A DNA stretch of 9,901 nt from an uncultured Anaerocolumna sp. (GTDB taxonomy: Bacteria > Bacillota > Clostridia > Lachnospirales > Lachnospiraceae): positions 1 to 9,901 of the forward strand of contig CALDJN010000066.1 in the NCBI GenBank assembly GCA_937901695.1, given 5' to 3'. The translations under genes were made by a program, and so were the position numbers. The notes beneath the pieces are model-generated. The model ran no database searches. It saw nothing but the letters and a program-made list of their open reading frames with translations, and was not told the origin of the DNA. Shown here piece by piece: positions 1 to 6,610 of this stretch (its first letter is position 1; each line of letters opens with the position of its first letter).

Positions 1-120
1 ACCTTCATAGTATGTATTCTGTAATGTCAAAGCGGATATTCCCACTTGCCTATAGACAAGTCCTTACCCCTGTCTCCAAAGTAGAGGGCTTCCCTGCTGA
101 AGTTAAAATAAATACATTTG
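1..120. other. Gene-free left edge with a dispersed repeat copy
   Basis: I see no coding region here. It holds a near-palindrome at 45-60 centred on CTATAG (one mismatched pair) and, at 90-112, one copy of a 23-base segment that recurs at 9374-9396 with 20 of 23 matches. The segment has the form TTCCCT-NN-TGA-R-GTTAAAATAAA. The sequence may be a degenerate intergenic repeat belonging to a genome-wide family, but a single window cannot show that. Confidence 0.4.
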
Positions 121-156
121 GGAGGCTGTTACATATTTTAACATGTCACAGCCTCC
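121..156 (-). terminator. Probable intrinsic terminator after lsrF
   Basis: A 9-bp perfect inverted repeat (GGAGGCTGT at 121-129, ACAGCCTCC at 148-156) is extended after one mismatch by a further 4 bp (131-134 with 143-146) around an 8-base loop. It starts 56 bases past the lsrF stop. Read on the minus strand it is followed by a U-rich but interrupted tract, so it is a plausible rather than textbook Rho-independent terminator. It might also act on transcripts arriving from the left on the plus strand. Confidence 0.65.
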
Positions 157-212
157 TATTTGCTTAAGTAATAATATAAAGCGATCATTAAATTATTACT
201 GAATTATATTGA

Positions 213-1094
213 TTATTTTCTTTTCATATCTAAGAAATACTCATAAGCTTCTTTATCTGTAGCATTTTTATGTACAATCATACCAACTGCTGCAGCCATA
301 GCTGTAGGATCAAGACTTTGGAAAATGTTACGTCCCATATCAATGCCAGCTGCACCTTCTGAAATCGCATGATAACACATAGTTAATGCTTCATCTTCAG
401 GTAATTTCTTACCACCTGCTACTACAATAGGTACTGGACAAGCAGCAGTAATTTCTTCAAAATCTTCACAATAATATGTTTTAACAATATGTGCTCCTAA
501 TTCAGGAAGCATACGAGTTGCTAATTTAAAGAAACGACTGGTACGTTCCATTTGTTTACCAACTGCAACAACACCCATAGTTGGAATACCATATTTTATA
601 CCTGCATCTACTGTTTTACATAAATTATCTAAACTATCTTTTTCACCATCCGCACCAATAAAGGTTTGAACAGCCATACAAGCTGCATTCATACGAACGG
701 CATCTTCAATACCTACCCCTATTACTTCATGACTTAAATCCTCATGAAGGACAGAAGATCCACAACTTACACGTAAAGCTACCGCTTTTCCTGTGCTGGG
801 TGATATACAGGTGCGAAGTGCACCACGGGTAGCCATTAATACATCTACATGGTCAAGAACTGGAGGAATTACTAAATCCAATCTCTCAAGTCCTGCGGTA
901 GATCCCATAAAGTATCCATGATCAAAAGCAAGCATAACTGTATGTCCGCTTACTGGATTAAAGATACTTGATAAGCGTGTCTTCATACCCCAGTCTACAT
1001 CTGCCATTCCTTTTACATAAAATCCACCCTGCTTAGCAAAAGGTTGATCAACATGATAATCCTTTGCAACTTTTAATCCATCTAAATCTGCCAT
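213..1094 (-). CDS. lsrF: LsrF, phospho-AI-2-derived 3-hydroxy-2,4-pentadione-5-phosphate thiolase
   Basis: This 293-residue protein belongs to the class I aldolase-like (DeoC/FbaB) family and resembles enterobacterial LsrF over its whole length. Shared blocks include the N-terminal MADLD, DWGM (34-37), FDHGYF (57-62), TRG (89-91), VKTYY (204-208), GGKKLPE (227-233) and GRNIFQS (254-260). Lys205 in VKTYY is the expected Schiff-base lysine. In the characterised pathway, LsrF is a cytosolic enzyme that moves the acetyl group of the isomerised phospho-AI-2 product to CoA, giving acetyl-CoA and dihydroxyacetone phosphate. The ATG at 1092-1094 has a strong ribosome binding site (TAAGGAGGA on the minus strand, 1102-1110). 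It is the last gene of the minus-strand arm and lies 358 bases from lsrB, so it may have its own promoter or depend on readthrough. No truncation or odd residue is visible. Confidence 0.93.
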   Translation of the reverse strand: MADLDGLKVAKDYHVDQPFAKQGGFYVKGMADVDWGMKTRLSSIFNPVSGHTVMLAFDHGYFMGSTAGLERLDLVIPPVLDHVDVLMATRGALRTCISPSTGKAVALRVSCGSSVLHEDLSHEVIGVGIEDAVRMNAACMAVQTFIGADGEKDSLDNLCKTVDAGIKYGIPTMGVVAVGKQMERTSRFFKLATRMLPELGAHIVKTYYCEDFEEITAACPVPIVVAGGKKLPEDEALTMCYHAISEGAAGIDMGRNIFQSLDPTAMAAAVGMIVHKNATDKEAYEYFLDMKRK

Positions 1095-1235
1095 AATATT
1101 TTCCTCCTTATATATAGTTACAAAAAGAATATATATCTTAATGTATTCATAATTTTCGTTATTAAAGTTTCTTCTTGATTTAAATTATTAATTAATTTTT
1201 CCTTTTTGATGATAGTATTACTTATAACTTAACCT

Positions 1236-1241
1236 TATCAA
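1236..1241 (-). promoter_or_regulatory. Weak candidate -35 for an lsrF-proximal promoter
   Basis: On the minus strand TTGATA (1236-1241) is followed by AT-rich sequence including TAATACTAT at sub-optimal spacing (15-18 bases, depending on which hexamer is chosen). It lies about 140 bases upstream of lsrF. It is the best candidate I see in the lsrB-lsrF gap, but AT-rich DNA yields such matches easily. Confidence 0.2.
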
Positions 1242-1344
1242 CTTATACATTTATGCGCTTTTAGTAGCTTTTATAAATTTCTGTTGTTATTGAATCTTAT
1301 TGTTTAGTTGTATTGGAAATACCTTTCACATACTATTTAAAATA

Positions 1345-1436
1345 AATGCTTTGGGGTTGTTGCAAAATAAAAATGAGATTCTTCGCCCCTTGGGCTCAGA
1401 ATGACAGTTTTGCAACAGCCCCATTTTATAATGCTT
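1345..1436. repeat. MITE-like hairpin element between lsrB and lsrF
   Basis: Terminal inverted arms of 15 bp lie at 1353-1367 (GGGGTTGTTGCAAAA) and 1408-1422 (TTTTGCAACAGCCCC). They pair fully except for one position, a G-U wobble in plus-strand RNA and a C-A mismatch in minus-strand RNA. Inside is a second hairpin, ATTCT (1378-1382) with AGAAT (1398-1402), capped by GCCC/GGGC (1385-1388, 1392-1395). The internal ATTCTTCGC...GGCTCAGAATGACA pattern resembles a motif I recall from many bacterial intergenic repeats. The TGTTGCAAA of the arms is reminiscent of some insertion-sequence ends. The 7-base AATGCTT occurs at 1345-1351 and 1430-1436 on either side, though not directly abutting the arms, so it is a doubtful target duplication. 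No transposase is encoded. Besides being an element, it could attenuate readthrough from lsrB into lsrF. Confidence 0.6.
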
Positions 1437-1452
1437 ATAGCTTTCGTTTTAT

Positions 1453-2601
1453 TTAGAAGTCGTAATTATCCATATTGTTAATATCAAATACGGTTCTTTC
1501 TGGTAGTAATACAACACCGGAATCATCTGCTGTATAAGCATTAGGATTTAATACTGTATTAGGCATAACTTCTACTGTGCCGATTTCTGGAATATCAATC
1601 TTATCGCCAACTTTAAATGTATTACCAGCTGCTAACCAGTATCCAAGATAGGTACCCATAGCACCTTGAATCTGGCAATCCCATAATCCCCATCTTTCCA
1701 GAATACCTGCACGGCAGTAATCTTTCATGGAGTTAGGAGCTGCAAAACCTGTAATTACAACATCTTTAGAAGTTAAACCAAGGTTTTGTGCTGCTTGTGC
1801 CTGTCCTGGTAAAGCAGTTGAGTCATTACAAATAATAGCAGTAATATCTGGATGTGCAGTTAATATTGCTTCACCAACTGAAATAGCTTTTTCAGCATCT
1901 TGTTCGCTGTAATAATTATCTGGTGCTACATTAGTCCAGTTAGGATATTTCTCTTTAATGTAAGCTTCTCCTGCTACCTGCCATGAATTCTGGTCAGCAA
2001 CTGTAGCTTGTGAATAATGCCAGCAATATGTAACTCCTTCTGCATTTGGATCTTCCATACCCTCAGCTGCCATATCAACTAACATTTGGCCCAATTGTTC
2101 TGGTGTTCCTTGAGAAACCATTAAAGAACGTGCATCTCCACTAACATCTGAATCCCAAGTAACAACAGCAAGACCTGCTTCTTTTGCTTTCTTCATAGCT
2201 GCATCCAATCCTGATGCATCAACAGAGGATACACAGATAGCATTTGACCCTTGAGAAATTGCGTTGTTAACTATGGCAACCTGATTTGCAACGGAGGCTT
2301 CTGGATTACCATCGTATTTAACGGTATATCCGCCAACTTTTTCTGCAAATTTCTGTGCTCCAACATTGGCAGATTCAAAGAATGCATTTCCTGACAGCTT
2401 GGGAACAAATGTTACTACAATATCATCTGACTTTGTCTCATTACCAGCATCTGATTGTTTTTCAGTATTGGTTTCCTTATTAGCTTGTGTACCAGTTTCT
2501 TGTTTACTTGTTTCTTTTCCTGATTCTTTTTTACCACATGCGCTTAATAAAGTTGCAGCCATGGCTACACAAATCAGAACACTTAATAGTCTTTTTTTCA
2601 T
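1453..2601 (-). CDS. lsrB: LsrB, AI-2 substrate-binding lipoprotein of the Lsr ABC transporter
   Basis: The 382-residue product is a type I periplasmic-binding-protein-fold receptor that should hand AI-2 to LsrCD. The N terminus (MKKRLLSVLI...) is a lipoprotein signal peptide with lipobox LSAC, putting the lipidated Cys at position 22. A charged, K/E/T/Q-rich linker (about 23-60) tethers the binding domain to the membrane, as expected in a Gram-positive. Hand alignment to enterobacterial LsrB gives conserved ligand contacts Lys68 (K35), Asp150 (D116) and Asp203-Gln204 (D166-Q167). The positions equivalent to P220 and A222 are Asn259 and Ser261. The C terminus VLLPERTVFDINNMDNYDF closely matches the family end (LLPERVIFNKENIGKYDF). 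I chose the ATG at 2599-2601 because GAGGAGG lies about 6 bases upstream; a TTG five codons earlier overlaps that site and is unlikely to be used. The gene lies downstream of lsrD across about 147 bases of repeats, which may allow separate mRNA stability for this high-demand component. Confidence 0.92.
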   Translation of the reverse strand: MKKRLLSVLICVAMAATLLSACGKKESGKETSKQETGTQANKETNTEKQSDAGNETKSDDIVVTFVPKLSGNAFFESANVGAQKFAEKVGGYTVKYDGNPEASVANQVAIVNNAISQGSNAICVSSVDASGLDAAMKKAKEAGLAVVTWDSDVSGDARSLMVSQGTPEQLGQMLVDMAAEGMEDPNAEGVTYCWHYSQATVADQNSWQVAGEAYIKEKYPNWTNVAPDNYYSEQDAEKAISVGEAILTAHPDITAIICNDSTALPGQAQAAQNLGLTSKDVVITGFAAPNSMKDYCRAGILERWGLWDCQIQGAMGTYLGYWLAAGNTFKVGDKIDIPEIGTVEVMPNTVLNPNAYTADDSGVVLLPERTVFDINNMDNYDF

Positions 2602-2634
2602 CCTTTTCCTCCTCAAAATACATGATATAGTTTT

Positions 2635-2652
2635 TTATTATTATAATAATAA
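2635..2652. repeat. Perfect 18-base AT palindrome in the lsrB leader
   Basis: The sequence is built from TTA and TAA triplets and reads the same on both strands (TTATTATTA/TAATAATAA). It sits about 34 bases upstream of the lsrB start within a wider TTA/ATA run (2632-2662). It could form a weak mRNA hairpin or melt easily, but it could simply reflect low-complexity AT sequence. Confidence 0.5.
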
Positions 2653-2673
2653 TATAATAATCACACTTAGGGG

Positions 2674-2764
2674 GCTTGCAAGGTACTATGCCCTTTAAAT
2701 ATCAGCACAAGCATTTTAAAAACATCCCTCACAACAGCTTACAAGGCACTATGCCCTTTTAAAT
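2674..2764. repeat. Direct repeat pair spanning the end of lsrD
   Basis: Copy A (2674-2700) and copy B (2737-2764) share the pattern GCTTRCAAGGYACTATGCCC followed by a T run and AAAT. They differ at two bases and by one base of T-run length. Starts are 63 bases apart. Copy B includes the lsrD stop and its last few codons; copy A is intergenic. Each copy contains an imperfect short hairpin (AAGG...CCTT), so read on the minus strand the pair could act in termination or mRNA stabilisation between lsrD and lsrB. Confidence 0.7.
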
Positions 2765-3753
2765 AATTTACCTGCTTTTCTCACAAAGCCTGGATTACTA
2801 GAGATGGTTCGTGCAGCTACTGCCACTATTAACAATAAGCCAATAGGTATATCCAAGTATTGTGTAGGTAAACCTGCCATAACTAATCCAAATCTCATAA
2901 TTCCAATTACTACGGCAGCCAAAGCAGTTCCAAAAACTCCTCCTTTTCCTCCTAAATTAGAGGTTCCTCCAAGTACTACAGCAGTTATAATTGGAAGAGT
3001 TAATTCTTTTCCTAAATCTGCCCTTGCTGATCCTAGATAACTTGTTAATACAATACCTGCTATTGATGCACTCATACCTGATAAAATATAGGTACTCATA
3101 ATAATTAGTTTTGTTTTAATACCTGAATATATGGCCGCATTTTTATTTATTCCACATAAAAATACATATCTGCCATACTTTGTTTTATGTAAAAGAATAT
3201 AACTAATAGCAATTAAAACGATAAAAATGATTACCTGATTGGGTATACCAAAAATCTTACCAGAAGCTAATTTAATGAAGGAGTTTGGGAATCCACTTAT
3301 TCCTTCAAAGGCACTTGAGGAAGACAAGTTAACTACTGCAAGGGCTAATCCCGAATATAGAAACTGCCCGCCCAAGGTTACAACCATGGCTTGAACTCCG
3401 GCAAAAGCTACAAAGAAACCACTTATTGCTCCACATATTCCACCTAAAAGAATAGCTACAAACACTGCTGCCCATATATTAAGTCCTGCATCCTGCCACA
3501 ATACTCCAAGAGAGATAGAAGTTAGTCCAACAATGGCGCCAGCTTGAATATCCATACCTCCGGTTATCATTACAAAAGTAACAAATAAAGAAATGATACA
3601 TATTGATATAAAATCGTTAATACTTCCAAGTAAAACTCTGGCCTGTAAAAATTTTGGATTTAACAAGCCAAATATGATTATCTCAGTTATCAGTATTAGA
3701 ATTAGAGCATTCTCCCAACGGAACAATTTATTCTTCCATATTTTCTTATTCAT
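2749..3753 (-). CDS. lsrD: LsrD, permease subunit of the AI-2 ABC importer
   Basis: The 334-residue integral membrane protein is a BPD_transp_2-type permease (ribose/xylose-like CUT2 class). It has many hydrophobic segments, for example about 16-32, 48-65, 95-117, 172-188, 218-240, 254-263, 273-295 and 302-315. Recognisable LsrD blocks are GISGFPNSF (151-159), the LHKTKYGRYVFLCG region (188-201), YLGSARADLG (239-248) and ITAVVLGG (256-263); these match enterobacterial LsrD better than LsrC. It should pair with LsrC to form the channel. The ATG at 3751-3753 has GGAGGT (3761-3766) 7 bases upstream. A GTG three codons earlier lies inside that ribosome binding site and was rejected. The start overlaps the end of lsrC by 8 bases, which implies translational coupling. 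The last codons lie in a sequence repeated downstream. Confidence 0.92.
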   Translation of the reverse strand: MNKKIWKNKLFRWENALILILITEIIIFGLLNPKFLQARVLLGSINDFISICIISLFVTFVMITGGMDIQAGAIVGLTSISLGVLWQDAGLNIWAAVFVAILLGGICGAISGFFVAFAGVQAMVVTLGGQFLYSGLALAVVNLSSSSAFEGISGFPNSFIKLASGKIFGIPNQVIIFIVLIAISYILLHKTKYGRYVFLCGINKNAAIYSGIKTKLIIMSTYILSGMSASIAGIVLTSYLGSARADLGKELTLPIITAVVLGGTSNLGGKGGVFGTALAAVVIGIMRFGLVMAGLPTQYLDIPIGLLLIVAVAARTISSNPGFVRKAGKLFKRA

Positions 3754-4759
3754 TGCTTCCACCTCCCACTTCTTCTAAAGTTCTTGCTGATAATCGCTTT
3801 CTTCGAGCCTTTTCAGCTAAACGCCTCTGAATTAAGGAGTCTGCAACTACTATAAGGATAAGTAATATACCAGTAATTGTATTATCGTAATCAGATGAGA
3901 ATTGTAAAAATACCAGTACACGGCTAATAGAGGACATAATTACGGAGCCTATTGCTGCACCGATTACGGTTCCAACTCCACCTGCTAAACTAATACCGCC
4001 TAGTACACATGCCGCAATTGCTTTCATTTCATATCCGTTGCCTGCAGTAGGAGTTACAAATCCTACACGGCTTACATACATAAGACCTGCCAAAGCTGCA
4101 AATATTCCACATGCTATGTAAGCAACTATTTTGGTCCCTTCAACTGGAATTCCAATTAAAGTAGCACCTGACATATTATCACCAACTGCTGCAAAATATC
4201 TTCCTTTTTTTGTCTTAGTAAGTATGAAGTGTACAACTACCGTTAATATTATGGTACCTAATAAGAAATAAGTTAAAGCATTCATAAAGGTAGCTTGTGA
4301 TAATGCTTTAAATTCAAATGGAACATTTTCAACCCATTTCCCATTGGTGTATACATATATAGACCCTCTCACCACACCATTAACACCTAAAGTCATTATA
4401 ATAGAAGGAACTTTAAATACGGTAACTCCTATTCCATTAATTAGTCCTATTGTTACTCCCACTGCTATTGCTGCAATAATTGCTGCAAGCCATGAGCTTC
4501 CATCTCTTAAAAGAGTTGCAGATACTGCCGCTGATAACCCTAAAGTTGCACCAATGGAAACATCAATTTCTCCACAAAGTATTACAAACGCAATTCCAAC
4601 AGCCAAAAGAATATAAACCACACTACCATTAAAAGTTAAGAAAAGATTCTTGACCTGTAAAAATGTAGGATTAACTGCACCTACAATTAAAAACATGGCA
4701 ACCAGAAATGCGAGTGAGGAAATTTCTCTAGCTTTTAAAATCCTATTCACCAATTTCAT
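3746..4759 (-). CDS. lsrC: LsrC, permease subunit of the AI-2 ABC importer
   Basis: The 337-residue integral membrane permease has hydrophobic segments at roughly 14-30, 46-62, 88-110, 119-136, 162-180, 210-230, 247-275 and 294-308. Family-specific blocks shared with enterobacterial LsrC include the NGKWVENVP region (139-147; GKWIEGLP in E. coli), KTKKGRYFAAVGDN (182-195) and EMKAIAACVLGGISL (244-258), the last being the loop region typical of this permease class. The cytoplasmic tail is basic (RRLAEKARRKR, 312-322). The ATG at 4757-4759 is placed 6 bases after GGAGG (4766-4770). Earlier candidates (ATG at 4763-4765 abutting the site, TTG at 4781-4783) fit less well. The start overlaps the end of lsrA by 17 bases and the end overlaps lsrD by 8, so A-C-D are one translationally coupled unit. 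Confidence 0.93.
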   Translation of the reverse strand: MKLVNRILKAREISSLAFLVAMFLIVGAVNPTFLQVKNLFLTFNGSVVYILLAVGIAFVILCGEIDVSIGATLGLSAAVSATLLRDGSSWLAAIIAAIAVGVTIGLINGIGVTVFKVPSIIMTLGVNGVVRGSIYVYTNGKWVENVPFEFKALSQATFMNALTYFLLGTIILTVVVHFILTKTKKGRYFAAVGDNMSGATLIGIPVEGTKIVAYIACGIFAALAGLMYVSRVGFVTPTAGNGYEMKAIAACVLGGISLAGGVGTVIGAAIGSVIMSSISRVLVFLQFSSDYDNTITGILLILIVVADSLIQRRLAEKARRKRLSARTLEEVGGGSNE

Positions 4760-6272
4760 AAGCATCCTCCTCGTATACTCCAAATGAAGCAGCAGTCAGA
4801 TTATCTAATGTAATCTGCTTCTTATTAAATCTGTAATTGATTCGTCCCTGATACATAGTAACCACTCGGTCACTTAATTCAACAATTTCTTCAAAATCAG
4901 AAGATATTAGTAAAACTGCCACTCCCTGTTTCTTTAATTGATTAATGATTGCATAAACATCACATCTGGCGCCTGCATCAATACCTCTTGTAGGTTCATC
5001 CAGAATTACAACTTTTGGTGATGTTGAAAGTACTCTTGCAATAACCGCTTTTTGCTGATTACCACCAGATAAGGAGCCCATAATCTGATCCTGCCCGGTT
5101 ACTTTTATTCTAAAATCTTTAATATATTTGTCTGCCAATTGTTTTTCTGCTTTTGTATTAAGGAAAAACTTACTGCTATTTCTTAGGAAGGCAGAAGAAA
5201 TATTAACCCCAACTTCTCCGATTTTAAAAATTCCATTCAAATGTCTGTCTTCAGGGACATAATTTAATCCTTTATCTAAAACTTGTCTGGTAGAAAGTCC
5301 TGTTATATCTTCACCACCTAAGAATACTTGTCCCGATTTTACTTCGTCCATTCCAAAGACAGTGGTAGCAAATTCCGTTCTTCCTGCACCAACTACACCT
5401 GCAACCCCTAGTATTTCACCAGGGTAAACTTCTATATTAATATCTCTAAAACCATATCCACTGAAACCTTTTGTCTCAAATGCCGGTTTCAATTTAGAAT
5501 ATTCTATATTATCTTCTGTTTTCTCAGTATTTTTCATTTTAGCTTCCGGAGGAAGAAGACCTTTTATTAAATCTTCTTTTGTAAAATTTATGACTGAACC
5601 CTTTAAAGTAATCATTCCGTCCCTCATAATAGCAACATGAGTAGCTATCTCGAAAACTTCTGTAAGGCGGTGAGTAATATAGAAAATACATATTCCTTTT
5701 TTCTTCAAATCTTCAATTAATTGAAATAAGGATTTTATTTCATTAAAGGTTAATGACGATGTAGGTTCATCTAAAATAAGAATGTTGGCATTCCTTAGTA
5801 AGCCCCTTACGATTTCAACCAGCTGCTGTTCTGCTATAGATAATGTATTGGCTTTCCGGTCCAATCTAATATTCCAGCCAAGCTGATCCATAATCTCTAC
5901 AATTCTTGTATGTAATTCTTTCTTTTTATCAGAAAACCCAATGGCTATATTTTCTTCTACAGACATATTTGGAAATAACATTGGTTCCTGTGGTACTAAA
6001 TAGATTCCATGAGCTAAAGCAACGGAAGGTTTGGACATATTTACTTTTTCACCGTTTAAGTAAATAGTCCCTGCATCTTGTTGATAGATTCCCATTATAA
6101 TCTTCATCAACGTACTTTTCCCTGCTCCATTTCCACCAATTAAGGCTATTACTTCTCCTGAATGAACATCTAAATCAATTCCTTTTAATACAGAATTGGA
6201 AGAAAAGCTTTTACATATACCTCGAATTGATATCATTGCATTGCTAATAGGTGGTTCCCCAATAGTGCTCAT
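4743..6272 (-). CDS. lsrA: LsrA, twin-domain ATPase of the AI-2 ABC importer
   Basis: This 509-residue cytoplasmic protein powers AI-2 import and has two fused ABC ATPase domains, as in RbsA/MglA/XylG. Domain 1 has Walker A GGNGAGKST (46-54), a degenerate signature (LSIAEQQ, 144-150), Walker B LILDEP (165-170) and an H-loop His201. Domain 2 has a degenerate Walker A (GVVGAGRTE, 292-300), a good signature LSGGNQQ (401-407) and Walker B VVILDEPTRGID (421-432). This split of one intact and one degenerate site per domain is normal for the class. The ATG at 6270-6272 has AGGAGGAG (6278-6285) upstream. As first gene of lsrACDB(F) it follows a strong promoter at 6369-6397 with a leader of roughly 90 bases. 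The assignment to AI-2 rather than a pentose rests on the neighbours (LsrB, F, K, R), since the ATPase alone does not reveal the substrate. Confidence 0.93.
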   Translation of the reverse strand: MSTIGEPPISNAMISIRGICKSFSSNSVLKGIDLDVHSGEVIALIGGNGAGKSTLMKIIMGIYQQDAGTIYLNGEKVNMSKPSVALAHGIYLVPQEPMLFPNMSVEENIAIGFSDKKKELHTRIVEIMDQLGWNIRLDRKANTLSIAEQQLVEIVRGLLRNANILILDEPTSSLTFNEIKSLFQLIEDLKKKGICIFYITHRLTEVFEIATHVAIMRDGMITLKGSVINFTKEDLIKGLLPPEAKMKNTEKTEDNIEYSKLKPAFETKGFSGYGFRDINIEVYPGEILGVAGVVGAGRTEFATTVFGMDEVKSGQVFLGGEDITGLSTRQVLDKGLNYVPEDRHLNGIFKIGEVGVNISSAFLRNSSKFFLNTKAEKQLADKYIKDFRIKVTGQDQIMGSLSGGNQQKAVIARVLSTSPKVVILDEPTRGIDAGARCDVYAIINQLKKQGVAVLLISSDFEEIVELSDRVVTMYQGRINYRFNKKQITLDNLTAASFGVYEEDAYEIGE

Positions 6273-6320
6273 TTTGTCTCCTCCTATCTACTTACTAAAC
6301 AATTTATAAGCATATTTAGT

Positions 6321-6440
6321 CGTTACATTTGTTATACTATGTATTTTTTGTTTGATATTATGTCTCATATAATAATCTATTTCAACTACAATGTCAATAT
6401 ATAAAAATACAAATTTGAATAATTTTTTTCAAATGTAACG
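6321..6440. promoter_or_regulatory. Distant inverted repeat pair bracketing the lsrA promoter (candidate LsrR operators)
   Basis: CGTTACATTTG at 6321-6331 is repeated as its exact reverse complement, CAAATGTAACG, at 6430-6440. Centres are 109 bp apart, roughly ten and a half helical turns. One arm lies in the early transcribed region (about +31 to +41) and the other about 70 bases upstream of the start. Perfect 11-base arms around a promoter suggest binding of a multimeric repressor with looping. LsrR, encoded next door, is the natural candidate. No footprint or consensus was available to test this. Confidence 0.5.
6369..6397 (-). promoter_or_regulatory. Housekeeping-sigma promoter for lsrACDB
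   Basis: On the minus strand a perfect -35 TTGACA (plus-strand TGTCAA, 6392-6397) is separated by exactly 17 bases from TATTAT (plus-strand ATAATA, 6369-6374). Transcription would start near 6362, giving about 90 bases of leader before lsrA. It is bracketed by the 11-bp inverted repeat arms at 6321-6331 and 6430-6440. Confidence 0.75.
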
Positions 6441-6571
6441 GTACTTTATTGTTATTATTGATAAATCAATAGTTTTCTCTTGTTTTATGCTATACAAAGT
6501 AAATAATTATTCCTTATTAATATAAGTAATAATACTGCTATTTTAAAGTTTTTTCATTTTATAGTTCATTA

Positions 6572-6600
6572 TTGACATTTTATTTAATTGCTGATATACT
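6572..6600 (+). promoter_or_regulatory. Housekeeping-sigma promoter for lsrR(K)
   Basis: A perfect -35 TTGACA (6572-6577), a 17-base spacer and TATACT (6595-6600) predict a start near 6607, about 87 bases before the lsrR ATG. The element is as close to consensus as the divergent lsrA promoter, which suits a system held off by a repressor. Confidence 0.75.
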
Positions 6601-6610
6601 GTTGTTAATG

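Larger units (their letters stand above)
1095..1452. other. lsrB-lsrF intergenic region
   Basis: This is 358 bases without a gene. It contains the lsrF ribosome binding site (1102-1110), a short AT-rich inverted repeat just upstream of it (ATATATA 1110-1116 with TATATAT 1130-1136, 13-base loop), a weak promoter candidate near 1236 and the MITE-like hairpin at 1345-1436. The stretch 1140-1340 is AT-rich and otherwise featureless to me. Confidence 0.5.

Noticed and set aside
2602..2616. TTG start extending LsrB by five residues
   Set aside because: It overlaps the strong ribosome binding site of the ATG at 2599-2601, and the ATG gives a textbook lipoprotein signal peptide.
3754..3762. GTG start for LsrD
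   Set aside because: The GTG lies within the GGAGGT ribosome binding site that is ideally spaced for the ATG at 3751-3753.
1727..4616. Plus-strand open frames opposite lsrB, lsrD and lsrC, and one minus-strand frame inside lsrK
   Set aside because: They are antisense shadows of well-supported genes without plausible ribosome binding sites or family features.
4760..4783. TTG or upstream ATG start for LsrC
   Set aside because: The ATG at 4763-4765 directly abuts GGAGG, leaving no spacer, and the TTG lies upstream of that site; the ATG at 4757-4759 has normal spacing.
2749..6272. Generic ribose, xylose or rhamnose ABC importer
   Set aside because: The transporter class is shared, but LsrC/LsrD/LsrB-specific blocks and the neighbouring LsrF, LsrK and LsrR together indicate AI-2.
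6457..6470. FNR/CRP-type box
   Set aside because: The half-sites TTGAT and ATCAA are separated by two bases rather than the four required for FNR.
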